A stretch of 64,000 bases of DNA. It comes from Microbacterium sp. (GTDB lineage Bacteria > Actinomycetota > Actinomycetes > Actinomycetales > Microbacteriaceae). Below are positions 1 to 10,235 of this stretch, in pieces. The notes under the pieces were generated by a model. That model did no database searches. It had not been told where the DNA came from and was given only the letters and a program-made list of their open reading frames with translations. The DNA is taken from contig PNMM01000001.1 of the NCBI GenBank assembly GCA_013823625.1, positions 496,001-560,000 of the forward strand, written 5' to 3'. Every line of letters begins with the position of its first letter. Position 1 is the first letter of the stretch. Both the position numbers and the translations under genes were made by a program.

Positions 1-2202
1 GACGGCGCTCGCCTGGCCTGCCTCGCCCTGGGCACCGTAAGCGCGCTCTTTCACGAGCTCGAGGTAGTCGTCGGTGAAAGTCCAGAAGAACTGCTCCGCC
101 GCTTCGAGCGCGCGCGCGTGGTCGTATTCCTCGTACGCGCGGGTCGCTGTCGTGACAACCTCACCCAGGGTCGCGAGCATGTCGATGTCGAGCGGCTCGG
201 TCACCGCATCCGGCCCCGTCACAGTGCCCGCGGGGGCCTCGAACGAGTAGACGAACTTAGCCGCGTTGAGCACCTTGATCGCGAGTCGGCGCCCGATCTT
301 GATCTGCTTGGGGTTCTGCGGGTCAAACGCGGCGTCGGTGCCGAGGCGTGACGACGCGGCCCAGTAGCGCACCGCGTCGCTGCCGTGCTCGTCGAGCATT
401 CCGGCCGGAGTCACGACGTTGCCCTTCGACTTCGACATCTTCTTGCGGTCGGGGTCGACGATGAAGCCCGAGATGCCCGCGTGCTTCCACGGAAGGCTGC
501 CGTGTTCGAGCTCGGCCCGCAGCACGGTCGAAAACAGCCACGTGCGAATGATGTCTTGGCCCTGACTGCGCAAGTCATACGGAAACACGAGACCAAAGAG
601 CTCGGGGTCGTCTTCCCACTTGCCGGCGATTTGCGGGGTGAGGCTCGACGTAGCCCACGTGTCCATGATGTCGACCTCGCCGATGAAGCCGTTGGGCTGG
701 CCGCGCTGCGCTTCGTCGTAGCCGGGCGCGGGCATCGAAGCCGGGTCGACCGGCAGCATGTCTTCGCTCGGCACGATGGGGTCGCCCGTGGGCTCGCCCT
801 CGGCGTCGAGGTGGTACCAGACCGGAATCGGCACGCCGAAGAATCGCTGACGCGAGATAAGCCAGTCACCTGACAGGCCGCCGACCCAGTTCTCGTACCG
901 TACGCGCATGAAGTCGGGGTGAAACTCGATCTCGCGGCCGCGTTGCAGCAAGCGGGCGTTGAGGTCTTCGTCGCGCGCGCCGTTGGCGATGTACCACTGC
1001 CGCGTCGTGACGATCTCGAGCGGCTTATCGCCCTTTTCGAAGAACTTCACGGGGTGGGTGATGGCGCGCGGCTCGCCCACGAGGTCGCCCGACTCGCGCA
1101 GCAGTTCGACAATGCGAGCCTTCGCACTGAATACGGTCTTGCCCGCGAGCTCGGCGTAGGTCTCGAGTGCAGCGCCCACGATGCCCTCCGGGGCTTCGGC
1201 GAGAATGCGACCGTCTTTGCCCAGGATCGGGCGCAGGCCGAGGTCGAGCTCGCGCCACCACACCACGTCGGTCAGGTCACCGAAGGTGCAGACCATCGCG
1301 ATGCCCGAACCCTTGTCTTGCTGGGCGAGGTGGTGCGCCACCACAGGAACCTCGACGCCAAACAGGGGCGTGCGCACGGTCGTGCCGAACAGCGGCTGGT
1401 AGCGAGGGTCATCGGGATGCGCGACCAGGGCAACACACGCCGGAATCAGCTCGGGGCGCGTCGTCTCGATGTCGATCGTCGTGCCATCCGGGGCGTGGAA
1501 TGACACTCGGTGAAAAGCGCCCGGCATCTCTTTGTCTTCGAGTTCGGCCTGCGCGACGGCGGTGCGGAACGTGACATCCCACAGCGTCGGGGCGTCAGCG
1601 CGGTAGGCCTCACCGCGCGCGAGGTTGCGGAGGAAGGCGCGCTGCGCTGCGCGCTGCGCGTCGTCGCCGATCGTGCGGTAGGTCTGGCTCCAGTCGACGC
1701 TCAAGCCGAGCGTGCGCCACAGGTCTTCAAACTGCTTTTCGTCTTCGACCGTCAGTTGCTCGCACAGTTCGATGAAGTTGCGGCGGCTGATCGGCACCTG
1801 GTCGGCAGCTTTGCCGCTCGCGTTGTCGCCGCCCTCGAAGGGAGGCGTGAAGGACGGGTCGTAGGGCAACGCCGGGTCACAGCGCACGCCGTAGTAGTTC
1901 TGCACGCGGCGCTCGGTGGGCAGTCCGTTGTCGTCCCAGCCCATCGGGTAGAAGAGGTTCTTGCCCCGCATGCGCTGAAACCGCGCGGCGAGGTCCATGT
2001 GCGTGTAGCTGAAGACGTGACCGATGTGCAGCGAGCCCGATGCGGTCGGCGGGGGAGTGTCGATCGCATAGACCGAGTCGGGCCCCGCATCCACCGCCGC
2101 CTGACGGTCAAAGCGATAGGTTCCGCGCTCTTCCCACAGCGGCCCCCACTTGCTCTCGAGACCTTCGAGGGCGGGCTTCTCGGGCATGCTGGCGTTGCTC
2201 AT
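1..2202 (-). CDS. valS: Valine--tRNA ligase, 3'-truncated by window edge
   Basis: Class Ia aminoacyl-tRNA synthetase that charges tRNA-Val in the cytoplasm. The frame stays open from the ATG at 2202 to base 1, giving 734 codons without a stop, so the C-terminal anticodon-binding part lies outside the window. The ATP-binding signature HIGH is at residues 59-62 (context SGSLHIGHVF) and the KMSKS loop at residues 588-592 (context RKKMSKSKGN). The order HIGH, editing insertion, KMSKS is that of ValRS/IleRS/LeuRS. The N-terminal text (ERRVQNYYGV) matches the actinobacterial ValRS type as I remember it. No T-box is seen upstream, unlike ileS 2.6 kb away. Identity is secure; only the end is missing. 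Confidence 0.96.
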   Translation of the reverse strand, partial: MSNASMPEKPALEGLESKWGPLWEERGTYRFDRQAAVDAGPDSVYAIDTPPPTASGSLHIGHVFSYTHMDLAARFQRMRGKNLFYPMGWDDNGLPTERRVQNYYGVRCDPALPYDPSFTPPFEGGDNASGKAADQVPISRRNFIELCEQLTVEDEKQFEDLWRTLGLSVDWSQTYRTIGDDAQRAAQRAFLRNLARGEAYRADAPTLWDVTFRTAVAQAELEDKEMPGAFHRVSFHAPDGTTIDIETTRPELIPACVALVAHPDDPRYQPLFGTTVRTPLFGVEVPVVAHHLAQQDKGSGIAMVCTFGDLTDVVWWRELDLGLRPILGKDGRILAEAPEGIVGAALETYAELAGKTVFSAKARIVELLRESGDLVGEPRAITHPVKFFEKGDKPLEIVTTRQWYIANGARDEDLNARLLQRGREIEFHPDFMRVRYENWVGGLSGDWLISRQRFFGVPIPVWYHLDAEGEPTGDPIVPSEDMLPVDPASMPAPGYDEAQRGQPNGFIGEVDIMDTWATSSLTPQIAGKWEDDPELFGLVFPYDLRSQGQDIIRTWLFSTVLRAELEHGSLPWKHAGISGFIVDPDRKKMSKSKGNVVTPAGMLDEHGSDAVRYWAASSRLGTDAAFDPQNPKQIKIGRRLAIKVLNAAKFVYSFEAPAGTVTGPDAVTEPLDIDMLATLGEVVTTATRAYEEYDHARALEAAEQFFWTFTDDYLELVKERAYGAQGEAGQASAV

Positions 2203-2295
2203 CGCAGGTCTCGCTTCGCTATAGGCGGCACCGTGTCAGAAGGAGGGGTGCCTGAGTGTGGGGAGTGCCCCCATCGTACCGGCGGCGCTGCGTGA

Positions 2296-2904
2296 CTACT
2301 GGCGAACGATGATGACCGTGCTGTGCGTCAGGCGGCCCGCCGAGTCTTCGAGCGTGACCGTGTAGCGCTGGCTCGCTTCGCTGCACTGGTAGTTGAACGT
2401 GTAGGTCGCCGTCGTGGGCACCGACTCGAACGGTTCGGCTTTGGCGTTGTTGGTGCCGATGCCGAACCACGCGTTGACGGCGTTAGTGCTGCTCCAGCTC
2501 CACGTGATGGCCACGGCACCGGAAGTGTCGGGGCACGAAGCGACGCTCGGACCGACGAAGGTCGCGAAGCTCGGGCTCTGGGGCGGGGCGGGCGGCGCGC
2601 TCGGCGACTCGCTGGGTTCTTCACTCGGCTCTTCGCTCGGTTCGGGCGACTCGCTCTCGGTGGGCTCGGGGCTCGCCGACTCACTCTCGGTGGTCTCGGG
2701 CGAGGGCTGCGCCGTGTTCGAGTTGGCATTGCCGACGAGCAGCACGATCACGACGATGAGCGCGACGAGAACGGCGGCCACGATCGCGATGAGAGCGATG
2801 AGCATGCCGCGGTTCTGCCGCTCGGCCGGGGCTGCAGCACTGGGGCTCTGCGGCACGGGCGTGGTCGCTTGTTCGAACCGCTCGGTGGGGGTCTCGTCGC
2901 TCAT
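2296..2904 (-). CDS. Membrane-anchored protein with Ser/Pro/Glu-rich linker and Ig-like C-terminus
   Basis: I do not recognise a named family. The 202-residue protein has a short cytoplasmic N-terminus, one hydrophobic segment at about residues 34-58 (MLIALIAIVAAVLVALIVVI), then an extracytoplasmic linker of about 50 residues made of Glu-Ser-Pro blocks (repeats such as EPSEEPSEEPSESP). A compact beta-rich C-terminal domain of about 90 residues follows. It carries a Cys pair (VASCPD and NYQCSE) that could form a disulfide and resembles an Ig or fibronectin-type fold. The start follows GGGAG. It lies between valS and the GH1 gene on the same strand, with no sign of function from context. Possible roles are surface binding or wall association. 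Confidence 0.75.
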   Translation of the reverse strand: MSDETPTERFEQATTPVPQSPSAAAPAERQNRGMLIALIAIVAAVLVALIVVIVLLVGNANSNTAQPSPETTESESASPEPTESESPEPSEEPSEEPSESPSAPPAPPQSPSFATFVGPSVASCPDTSGAVAITWSWSSTNAVNAWFGIGTNNAKAEPFESVPTTATYTFNYQCSEASQRYTVTLEDSAGRLTHSTVIIVRQ

Positions 2905-2998
2905 TGCTGCTCCCAGGTTGTGTGACCTCGTGGCCGGTCGCCCATCGGCTCCGGCGCGCTCAGCCTAGAGCGCCGTGAGCCCTGGGGGCCAGGGGTGC

Positions 2999-4462
2999 TT
3001 ATGCGGGGGCGACGGCGTTGTCGCCGATGACCCCCTGATAGAACGCGAAGCTCTTCTTGGGCGTGCGCTCCTGAGTGTCGAAGTCGACGGCGACGATGCC
3101 CCAGCGTTGCTCATAGCCTTCGGCCCACTCAAAGTTGTCGAGCATCGACCACACGTAGTGCGCTTCGAGCGGCACCCCCGCATCGATGGCACGGCGGGCC
3201 TGCTGAAAGTGCGTGCGAAAGAACTCCACGCGGTGGTCGTCGTCGACCGTCACGGCCGAGGTCGGGTCAGGCATGCCGTTCTCGGTGATGACGAGGGGAA
3301 TCGCCGGGTAGTCGGCCGCGATTCGCGTGAGTAGGTCAAACAGGCCCTCGGGGTGCACTTGCTGCCAGGGTGCGCTGGAGGTCGGGAAGACCGGCACGGA
3401 TGCTCCGTCAAAGCCCGCCCCTTCCGCGCCGTAGTACTGCACGGCCAAGAAGTCGCTCGGGCTCGAGATCGTCGCGAGATCACCGTCGAGCACGAGAGCG
3501 TCGAATGCCGCGCGATTCGCCGGCACGAGGCCCCGCAGGTTGCCGACGGCATCGGTCGGGTAGCGGCCGAGCAAGACCGGGTCGAGAAACAGGCGGTTCT
3601 CGCGCCCGTCAATGCGTTTCGCCGAGTCGGCGAAGACTTCGCTGATCGGGTAGATCGGGGCAAGGTTGAGAGCGATGCCGATGCGCCCCACCGCGCTGCT
3701 CGCACGAAAACGCTCGACGGCGAGCCCGTGCCCGAGCAACTGGTGGTGCACGGCGGCGGCGGCCGCGTCGGGTGACGTGAGCCCGGGTGCGTGCCCGCCG
3801 TACCAGTGCCCCACGAAGGCGTGCGTTTTGGGTTCATTGATCGTGAACCAGTCGGCGGCCACGTCACCGAGCGCGTCAAACATGATGGCGGCGTAGTCGG
3901 CGAAGCGGTAGGCGGTGTCTCGCGATGGCCAGCCGCCCGCATCCTGCAGCGCTTGCGGTAAGTCCCAGTGAAAGAGCGTGATGCCGGGCCGAATGCCGCG
4001 GTCGACGAGGCCGTCAACGAGCCGCCGGTAGAAGTCGATGCCTTTCTGGTTGACGGCGCCGCTACCGGTGGGCTGAATGCGCGGCCAGGCCACCGAGAAG
4101 CGGTAGGCGCCGATGCCCAGTTCGGCCATGAGGTCGAGATCGCTCTCCCAGCGCACGTAGTGGTCGGCCCCGGGGTCTCCGGTCGCGCCGCCGCGAACAC
4201 GTCCCGGCTCAGCGCAGAATGTGTCCCACACCGATGGCCCGCGACCGTCAACCGTGGTCGAGCCTTCGATCTGAAACGCCGAAGTGGCGGCCCCCCAGGT
4301 GTAGCCGGTCGGAAACCGCATGGGGTCAGTGGGCGGAATCCACGCGGCGCTTGTCGTCGGCATGGGCGTGACTCCAGCGGGGGTGCACGCGGCGAGAGCC
4401 GCCGTCGTCGTGGCAGCAAGGCCCAGCCCGATGAGGTGGCGGCGGCTGAGGGAAGCGGTCAT
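2999..4462 (-). CDS. Exported family 1 glycoside hydrolase (beta-glucosidase-like), Tat-type lipoprotein
   Basis: GH1 retaining beta-glycosidase of 487 residues, full length for the family. The acid/base Glu is E210 (FTINEPKTH) and the nucleophile E394 (VITENGMPD); FHWDLPQAL and WSMLDNFEWAEGY are also standard GH1 blocks. The N-terminus is unusual for GH1. SRRHLIG followed by a hydrophobic stretch and LAAC looks like a twin-arginine signal ending in a lipobox, with the lipidated Cys at residue 26. Most GH1 enzymes are cytoplasmic, so this one is predicted to be tethered outside the membrane. GAGGAAA lies just before the ATG. A 14-bp palindrome at 4520-4533 is a likely LacI-type operator. Substrate (cellobiose or another beta-glucoside) is inference. 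Confidence 0.93.
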   Translation of the reverse strand: MTASLSRRHLIGLGLAATTTAALAACTPAGVTPMPTTSAAWIPPTDPMRFPTGYTWGAATSAFQIEGSTTVDGRGPSVWDTFCAEPGRVRGGATGDPGADHYVRWESDLDLMAELGIGAYRFSVAWPRIQPTGSGAVNQKGIDFYRRLVDGLVDRGIRPGITLFHWDLPQALQDAGGWPSRDTAYRFADYAAIMFDALGDVAADWFTINEPKTHAFVGHWYGGHAPGLTSPDAAAAAVHHQLLGHGLAVERFRASSAVGRIGIALNLAPIYPISEVFADSAKRIDGRENRLFLDPVLLGRYPTDAVGNLRGLVPANRAAFDALVLDGDLATISSPSDFLAVQYYGAEGAGFDGASVPVFPTSSAPWQQVHPEGLFDLLTRIAADYPAIPLVITENGMPDPTSAVTVDDDHRVEFFRTHFQQARRAIDAGVPLEAHYVWSMLDNFEWAEGYEQRWGIVAVDFDTQERTPKKSFAFYQGVIGDNAVAPA

Positions 4463-4519
4463 GGGTTTCCTCGGCGGTGAGGGTGGCTACGGGGTCGATT
4501 CGCGGGGCTCGCTTGGTCA

Positions 4520-4533
4520 TGAGAGCGCTCTCA
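4520..4533. promoter_or_regulatory. LacI-type operator-like palindrome TGAGAGCGCTCTCA
   Basis: A perfect 14-bp palindrome with a central CG, 57 bp upstream of the GH1 start and 275 bp upstream of ileS on the other strand. It fits the general LacI/CcpA half-site pattern TGNNANCGNTNNCA and closely resembles the CebR box of Streptomyces cellobiose genes (TGGGAGCGCTCCCA, from memory). The natural reading is sugar-responsive repression of the GH1 gene. No LacI gene is present in the window. Confidence 0.6.
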
Positions 4534-4569
4534 CGCCAGCGATCGAAACTCTATCGCACGCCCTCATCA

Positions 4570-4775
4570 CCTACACTGGAGACAGCGACTGTGATCCGGC
4601 CATCACCGGGGAGTCCTCGGAAGAACGGTGTTCTCGAACACCCACTAGACCCGAGCGGGGCAGGCCCGTTACAGCCGGAGCAGAGAGGCGCAGTATTCGG
4701 AGAATCCGGATGCTGGGCAAGCGGGGTGGTACCGCGGCAGGTCAGAGACCGGTCGTCCTCGCGGGACGTGAGTGC
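4570..4775 (+). ncRNA. T-box riboswitch, ileS, translational (actinobacterial ultrashort Stem I) type
   Basis: Leader RNA that reads the charging state of tRNA-Ile and controls ileS. The Stem I region contains GTGATCCGGCCATCACCGG at 4591-4609, with the Ile codon ATC at 4602-4604 as the likely specifier. The conserved T-box GGGTGGTACCGCG is at 4724-4736 and contains the TGGT that pairs with the uncharged tRNA 3' end. A GTCCTCGCGGGAC hairpin follows at 4756-4768, about 30 nt before the ribosome site GGAGA (4799-4803). There is no poly-U terminator, which fits control of translation rather than attenuation, as known for actinobacterial ileS leaders. Outer boundaries are approximate. Confidence 0.92.
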
Positions 4776-4807
4776 AGCATCCACAGACCGCATCGACCGG
4801 AGACGCC

Positions 4808-7800
4808 ATGAGCTACCCCCGCCACCGCCCCGAGAGCACCGTTGTTGCCTCACCCACATTTTCGACGCTTGAGCACGAGGTGCTCGCATACTGGGCCGAG
4901 AACGACACCTTCCGCCGGTCGATCGCGCTGCGCGAGGGCTGCGACGAGTGGGTGTTCTACGACGGCCCTCCGTTCGCCAACGGACTGCCGCACTACGGCC
5001 ACTTGCTGACGGGCTATGCGAAAGACGTCTTTCCGCGCTTTCAGACGATGCGGGGCAAGCAAGTGCACCGCCGCTTCGGGTGGGACACCCACGGTCTGCC
5101 GGCCGAGCTCGAGGCCATGAAGCAACTCGGCATCACCGAGAAGTCGCAAATCGAAGACATGGGCATCGAGGCCTTCAACGCCAAGGCTCGTGAGAGCGTG
5201 CTGCTCTACACCGACGAGTGGCAGACCTATGTGACGCGCCAAGCGCGATGGGTCGACTTCGAGAACGACTACAAGACTCTCGACATCACGTTTATGGAGA
5301 GCGTGCTGTGGGCCTTCAAGACGCTGCACGACAAGGGCTTGGCCTACGAGGGCTACCGCGTATTGCCCTACTGCTGGCGCGACGAGACGCCGCTCTCGAA
5401 CCACGAGCTGCGCATGGACGACGACGTCTACAAGGTGCGCCAAGACCAGTCGGTCACCGTGAGCTTTCCGCTCGTGGGCGAGAAGGCCGAGGCACTGGGG
5501 CTGACGGGTGTCAAGGCCCTCGCCTGGACGACGACGCCGTGGACGCTGCCGACGAACCTCGCGCTCGCCGTCGGCCCCGCGATCGACTACGTGGTGGTGG
5601 ATGCCGGGGCTGAGTCGTTCTTGCTCGCTGCCGACACCCTGGGTTCGTACGTCAAGGAGTTCGGGTTCGCCTCGCTCGACGAGGCGCGAACAGCTGTTGT
5701 GCGCACTGTGCGCGGAGCAGACCTGGGCGGCGTTCAGTACGACCGGCTGTGGGACTACTACGCCGACGCCGAGGTCTGGGGCACACCGAACGCCTGGCAG
5801 ATTCTCGTGGCCGAGTACGTCGCCACGGGCGAGGGCACGGGCATCGTGCACCAAGCACCCGCGTACGGCGAAGACGACCAAGCGACGTGTGCTGCCGCGG
5901 GCATCCCGATCATCATTTCGGTCGACGACGGCGGTCGTTTTCTCGATGTCGTGAGCGAGGTGGCGGGCCTGCAGGTCTTCGACGCCAACAAGACGCTCAT
6001 CGGCATGCTGCGCGATCAGGGCCGTCTCGTGCAGGTGCGCAGCTATGAGCACAGCTACCCGCACTGCTGGCGGTGCCGCAACCCGCTTATCTACAAGGCC
6101 GTCTCGAGCTGGTTCGTGCGCGTCACGCAGATTCGCGACCGCATGCTCGAGCTCAACGAGCAGATCACGTGGGTGCCCGAGAACGTCAAGCACGGGCAGT
6201 TCGGCAAGTGGCTCGAGGGAGCGCGCGACTGGTCGATCAGCCGCAACCGCTATTGGGGTAGCCCGATCCCGGTGTGGAAGAGCGACGACCCCAATCACCC
6301 GCGCGTTGACGTGTACGGCTCGCTCGCTGAGCTCGAAGCCGACTTCGGCACGCTGCCGCGCAACGCCGCGGGCGAGGTCGACCTGCACCGCCCATTCATC
6401 GACGAGCTCACGCGCCCCAACCCCGACGACCCGACGGGGCGCTCAACCATGCGCCGCATCGAGGATGTCTTCGACGTGTGGTTCGACTCGGGCTCAATGC
6501 CCTTCGCCCAGGTGCACTACCCGTTTGAGAACGCCGACTGGTTCGACTCGCACAATCCGGCCGACTTCATCGTCGAGTACATCGGGCAGACGCGCGGCTG
6601 GTTCTACACGATGCACATTCTCGCCACGGCGCTCTTTGACCGCCCGGCGTTCAGCAACGTCATCAGTCACGGCATCGTGCTGGGCAACGACGGCCAGAAA
6701 ATGTCGAAGAGTCTGCGCAATTACCCCGACGTGAGCGAGGTCTTCGAGCGCGACGGTGCCGACGCCATGCGCTGGTTCCTCATGTCGAGTTCGGTGATTC
6801 GCGGCGGCAACCTCGTCGTGACCGAAGAAGGCATTCGCGCGGGTGTTCGCGAGTTCTTGCTGCCGCTGTGGAGCACGTACTACTTCTTCAGCCTCTACGC
6901 GAACGCCGGCACGCTCGGAGCCGCCGAGCGCCGTACCGATTCGAGCAACGTGCTCGACCGCTACGTGCTCGCCAAGACGCGTGATCTCGTCGTCGAGGTG
7001 ACCGCGCAATTCGAGGCCCTCGATGCCCCCATGGCCGCGGCCGCCTTGCGCGACTTCGCCGACGTGCTCACCAACTGGTACGTGCGGCGCTCGCGCGACC
7101 GCTTCTGGGCGGGCGATGATCGGGATGCTCATGACACGCTCTTCACGGTGCTCGAGACGCTCGCTCGTCTCGCGGCGCCGCTCGCGCCCCTCGTCGCCGA
7201 AGAGGTCTGGCGCGGCCTCACGGGCGGCGAGAGCGTGCACCTCGCCGATTGGCCGCGTGCCGAGGACTTTCCGGCCGACGAGCCGCTCGTCACCGCGATG
7301 GACCGCGTGCGCGCGATCGCGAGCTCGGGTCTGGCGTTGCGCAAGGCCCAGTCGCTGCGTGTGCGCCTTCCCCTGCAGAGCCTCACGGTCGTGACGCCCG
7401 GGGCCGCGGCGCTCGCCGACTTCAGCGACATCGTGCGCGACGAGCTCAACGTCAAGACCGTGACGCTCGTCGAGTTCGACGAGAGCCTCGTCGATGACTA
7501 CGGCATCGCGCGCCGGCTCGCCGTCAATTCGCGTGCCGCGGGCCCGCGCATCGGTAAGCAGGTACAGCAGGTCATCGCCGCCGCCAAGGCGGGCGACTGG
7601 TTGCTCGACGGCGACACGGTCGTCGTCGGTGGCGTGCCGCTCGAGGAGGGGGAGTACACGCTTGAGCTCGAGCTCGACGACCCCGCCGCGGCCGTCGTCT
7701 TCTTGCCGGGCAGCGGATTCGTGCTGCTCGACACGCGCGTCACCCCCGAGCTTGCGGCCGAAGGCCTCGCGCGCGACGTCATTCGCGCCGTGCAGCAAGC

Positions 7801-8011
7801 GCGCAAAGACGCGGAGCTCGACGTGAGCGACCGCATCGCGCTGACGCTCGGCTGTGACGACGCCGCGGCCGTTGCCGCGATTGAGGCGCACCGCGAGCTC
7901 ATCAGCGCCGAAACGCTCGCCACGACGCTGCATGTCGGCGCCGCGGGCGAGGGTGAGGCGACCGCTGTCGGCGAGGGGGCATCCGTCACGGTGTCGGTGG
8001 CGCGCGCATGA
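4808..8011 (+). CDS. ileS: Isoleucine--tRNA ligase
   Basis: Class Ia synthetase charging tRNA-Ile, with a CP1 editing domain that hydrolyses Val-tRNA-Ile. It has 1067 residues. The HIGH-type signature is HYGH at residues 62-65 ([11 protein letters not shown]) and KMSKS is at 631-635 ([10 protein letters not shown]); [12 protein letters not shown] marks the editing region. HYGH, the length and the C-terminal region fit the eukaryote-like IleRS2 type, which tends to resist mupirocin; that phenotype is inference. I chose the ATG at 4808 rather than an upstream in-frame ATG at 4772 because GGAGA sits 4 nt before it and the upstream start would lie inside the T-box expression platform. It overlaps folC by ATGA. 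Confidence 0.97.
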   Translation: MSYPRHRPESTVVASPTFSTLEHEVLAYWAENDTFRRSIALREGCDEWVFYDGPPFANGLPHYGHLLTGYAKDVFPRFQTMRGKQVHRRFGWDTHGLPAELEAMKQLGITEKSQIEDMGIEAFNAKARESVLLYTDEWQTYVTRQARWVDFENDYKTLDITFMESVLWAFKTLHDKGLAYEGYRVLPYCWRDETPLSNHELRMDDDVYKVRQDQSVTVSFPLVGEKAEALGLTGVKALAWTTTPWTLPTNLALAVGPAIDYVVVDAGAESFLLAADTLGSYVKEFGFASLDEARTAVVRTVRGADLGGVQYDRLWDYYADAEVWGTPNAWQILVAEYVATGEGTGIVHQAPAYGEDDQATCAAAGIPIIISVDDGGRFLDVVSEVAGLQVFDANKTLIGMLRDQGRLVQVRSYEHSYPHCWRCRNPLIYKAVSSWFVRVTQIRDRMLELNEQITWVPENVKHGQFGKWLEGARDWSISRNRYWGSPIPVWKSDDPNHPRVDVYGSLAELEADFGTLPRNAAGEVDLHRPFIDELTRPNPDDPTGRSTMRRIEDVFDVWFDSGSMPFAQVHYPFENADWFDSHNPADFIVEYIGQTRGWFYTMHILATALFDRPAFSNVISHGIVLGNDGQKMSKSLRNYPDVSEVFERDGADAMRWFLMSSSVIRGGNLVVTEEGIRAGVREFLLPLWSTYYFFSLYANAGTLGAAERRTDSSNVLDRYVLAKTRDLVVEVTAQFEALDAPMAAAALRDFADVLTNWYVRRSRDRFWAGDDRDAHDTLFTVLETLARLAAPLAPLVAEEVWRGLTGGESVHLADWPRAEDFPADEPLVTAMDRVRAIASSGLALRKAQSLRVRLPLQSLTVVTPGAAALADFSDIVRDELNVKTVTLVEFDESLVDDYGIARRLAVNSRAAGPRIGKQVQQVIAAAKAGDWLLDGDTVVVGGVPLEEGEYTLELELDDPAAAVVFLPGSGFVLLDTRVTPELAAEGLARDVIRAVQQARKDAELDVSDRIALTLGCDDAAAVAAIEAHRELISAETLATTLHVGAAGEGEATAVGEGASVTVSVARA

Positions 8012-9372
8012 GTGGCCCCGACCGCCAGGCGGCCGCCGACCGCGCGGCCGCCGATGCGGTGCACGCCGCGCTCATCTCTCGCGGCAGCGAGGCGAGCCCT
8101 CAGCCGCGCCTCGAGGCGACGCGTCGCGCGGTCGAGCTGCTCGGCGACCCGCAGCGCAGCTTCGCGATTGTGCACATCACGGGCACGAACGGCAAGACCT
8201 CGACGGCGCGCATGATCGAAAGCCTGTTGCGCGCCTACGGGCTGCGCACGGGCCTCCTCACGAGCCCACACTTGCTGCGGCTCAACGAGCGCATAGTGAT
8301 CGACGGCGAGCCCATCGCCGATCGCGCACTCGCCGATAATTGGGACGACATTTCGCCGTACCTCGTGATGGTCGACGCCGAGTTGGCGGCGAACGGCGAG
8401 CCCGCGCTCAGCAACTTTGAGGCGCTCACGGCGCTCGCCTACGCGAGCTTTGCCGACGCGCCGGTCGACGTTGCCGTCATTGAGGTGGGCATGGGCGGCG
8501 AATGGGATTCGACGAACGTGGCCGACGGTGACGTCGCCGTGTTCACACCCATCGCGCTCGACCACACGCGCTTTCTCGGCGACACGGTGGCCGAGATTGC
8601 CCGCACCAAGGCGGGAATCGTCAAGCCCGCGGCCACGGTCGTGACCGCTGTGCAAGACGCCACGGCAATGATCGAGCTCATGAATGCGGCCGCGCACAAT
8701 GAGTCGGAGGTGGTGGCTGAAGAGGTGGGCTTTGCGCTGACGGATGCCCGCCTCGCGGTCGGCGGCCAACTCATCGACGTTCGGGGTCGTGCCGGCGAGT
8801 ATCGCGACATCTTCGTGCCGCTCTTCGGTGAACACCAGGCGCACAACGCCGCCGTCGCGATCGCCGCCGTGGAGTCCTTTCTCGGCGACGGCACGCAGCG
8901 GCTCGCTGACGACGTGCTCGCCGAGGGCTTTGCCACGGTCACAAGCCCCGGCCGCTTGCAGCTCATCGGTATTGAGCCGAGCGTGCTCGTGGACGCGGCC
9001 CACAACCCGCACGGCGCCGAAGCCCTCGGCCGCGCCCTCATGCAGTCGTTCGCGTTCGACTCGATCACGGCCATCGTGGGCGTGCTGGCCGACAAAGACG
9101 ATCGCGGCATCATCGAGGCGCTCGACCCCATCGTTGACCGCTTCATCGTGACGCGCTCTGACTCGCCGCGCGCCGTGGATACCGACGAGCTCGCCGAAAC
9201 CGTCACCGCCGTCGCGGGCCCCGACCGCGTGCGCATCGAGCCCGACCTTGCCGTCGCCCTCGCCGAGGCGCGTGACGAAGCCGGCCCCAACGATGCGATT
9301 CTCGTCACGGGCTCAATCACCCTGGTCGGTCAGGCGATGCTCATCGCGCGCGAGCAGAATTGGATGCTGTGA
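8008..9372 (+). CDS. folC: Bifunctional dihydrofolate synthase / folylpolyglutamate synthase
   Basis: Mur-ligase-type ATP-dependent amide ligase that adds glutamate to dihydropteroate and folates. The 454 residues carry the P-loop [10 protein letters not shown] at about 58-67, an early [13 protein letters not shown] segment that matches the FolC N-terminus, and VDAAHNPHG in the C-terminal ligase domain. DHTRFLGDT and KAGIVKP are further FolC blocks. The ATG overlaps the ileS stop by 4 nt (ATGA) and the 3' end overlaps the next gene by GTGA, so the three genes are probably translationally coupled. Single-copy folC in actinobacteria usually does both reactions; that is family knowledge. Confidence 0.95.
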   Translation: MSGPDRQAAADRAAADAVHAALISRGSEASPQPRLEATRRAVELLGDPQRSFAIVHITGTNGKTSTARMIESLLRAYGLRTGLLTSPHLLRLNERIVIDGEPIADRALADNWDDISPYLVMVDAELAANGEPALSNFEALTALAYASFADAPVDVAVIEVGMGGEWDSTNVADGDVAVFTPIALDHTRFLGDTVAEIARTKAGIVKPAATVVTAVQDATAMIELMNAAAHNESEVVAEEVGFALTDARLAVGGQLIDVRGRAGEYRDIFVPLFGEHQAHNAAVAIAAVESFLGDGTQRLADDVLAEGFATVTSPGRLQLIGIEPSVLVDAAHNPHGAEALGRALMQSFAFDSITAIVGVLADKDDRGIIEALDPIVDRFIVTRSDSPRAVDTDELAETVTAVAGPDRVRIEPDLAVALAEARDEAGPNDAILVTGSITLVGQAMLIAREQNWML

Positions 9373-9755
9373 CCGACACCACTGCTGCCCCCGACTCGCC
9401 CGCCCGTCGCCCGAAGCGCGAGCGCGGCGCCCTCGAGTCGCTCCTGACCGTGACCCTGGGCATGGAGGTGCTCGCGGTTATCTTCGGCACGCTCGCGATC
9501 AACGGCCTCGATGTGGCGCCTCCCGGCGTCGTGTTCGGCGTGGGTGGCGTGCTCGTGTTGCTGCTGCTCATCGCCACGCGCGTCGTGCGCTACCGCTGGG
9601 GTGTGTGGTTTGGCCACGTACTGCAGGTTGTGTTGCTGTCGACCGGGTTCATCGAATTCCTCGCGGCCGTCACGGCGGCGATCTTCGTGGGATTCTGGAT
9701 CTACTGCTTCGTCAAGGGCACTCAACTCGACGCCGCCAAGCGCGCTGCCGCCTGA
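9369..9755 (+). CDS. DUF4233-type small membrane protein downstream of folC
   Basis: A 128-residue protein with a short charged N-terminus and four predicted hydrophobic segments, starting near [20 protein letters not shown] and ending in a basic tail. It resembles the actinobacterial DUF4233 family that commonly sits between folC and ndk; this is recalled, not searched. I chose GTG at 9369 because it overlaps the folC stop as GTGA. An in-frame TTG at 9360 would add three residues. Function is unknown. The conserved position suggests a link to folate or nucleotide metabolism or merely operon history. Confidence 0.8.
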   Translation: MTDTTAAPDSPARRPKRERGALESLLTVTLGMEVLAVIFGTLAINGLDVAPPGVVFGVGGVLVLLLLIATRVVRYRWGVWFGHVLQVVLLSTGFIEFLAAVTAAIFVGFWIYCFVKGTQLDAAKRAAA

Positions 9756-9799
9756 CGCCTTCTGCGCATCCCGATCACCCCTCAACCAAGGAGCCCCTC

Positions 9800-10222
9800 A
9801 TGACGACGACCGTCGAAGAAACCCTCGTGCTCATCAAGCCCGATGGCGTTGCCCGCAACCTCACGGGCGAGATTCTGCGCCGCATCGAGGCGAAGGGCTA
9901 CCAACTCGTCGACTTGGCGCTCGTGCAGCCCGATCGTGAGTTGCTCGCGGCGCACTATGCCGAACACGAGGGCAAGCCGTTCTACGAGCCGCTCATCGAG
10001 TTCATGGAGTCGGGCCCGGTTGTTGCCGCGCGCGTCGCCGGCAACCGCGTCATTGAAGGATTCCGCTCGCTCGCGGGCACGACCGACCCGACGACCGCCG
10101 CTCCCGGCACGATTCGCGGCGACCTCGGCCGCGACTGGGGCCTCAAGGTTCAGCAGAACCTCGTCCACGGCTCCGACTCGCCCGAGAGCGCCGCGCGCGA
10201 ACTCGCGCTCTGGTTTGCCTAA
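9800..10222 (+). CDS. ndk: Nucleoside diphosphate kinase
   Basis: Transfers the gamma-phosphate of ATP to NDPs through a phospho-histidine. The 140 residues match the family's usual size. The N-terminal [14 protein letters not shown] is a standard block, and the catalytic His is at about residue 123 in the [12 protein letters not shown] signature. A strong ribosome site AAGGAG at 9788-9793 lies 6 nt upstream of the ATG. It is the last gene of the ileS-folC-DUF4233-ndk series. The stop is 13 nt from the stop of the convergent VKOR gene, with no obvious terminator in between. Confidence 0.97.
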   Translation: MTTTVEETLVLIKPDGVARNLTGEILRRIEAKGYQLVDLALVQPDRELLAAHYAEHEGKPFYEPLIEFMESGPVVAARVAGNRVIEGFRSLAGTTDPTTAAPGTIRGDLGRDWGLKVQQNLVHGSDSPESAARELALWFA

Positions 10223-10235
10223 TCCCTGAGTTGGC

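Noticed and set aside
4850-7933. Long open frames antisense to ileS (512 and 479 codons)
   Set aside because: Complementary shadows of a high-GC gene. Their translations are Arg/His/Val-rich with no domain, and ileS on the other strand is unambiguous.
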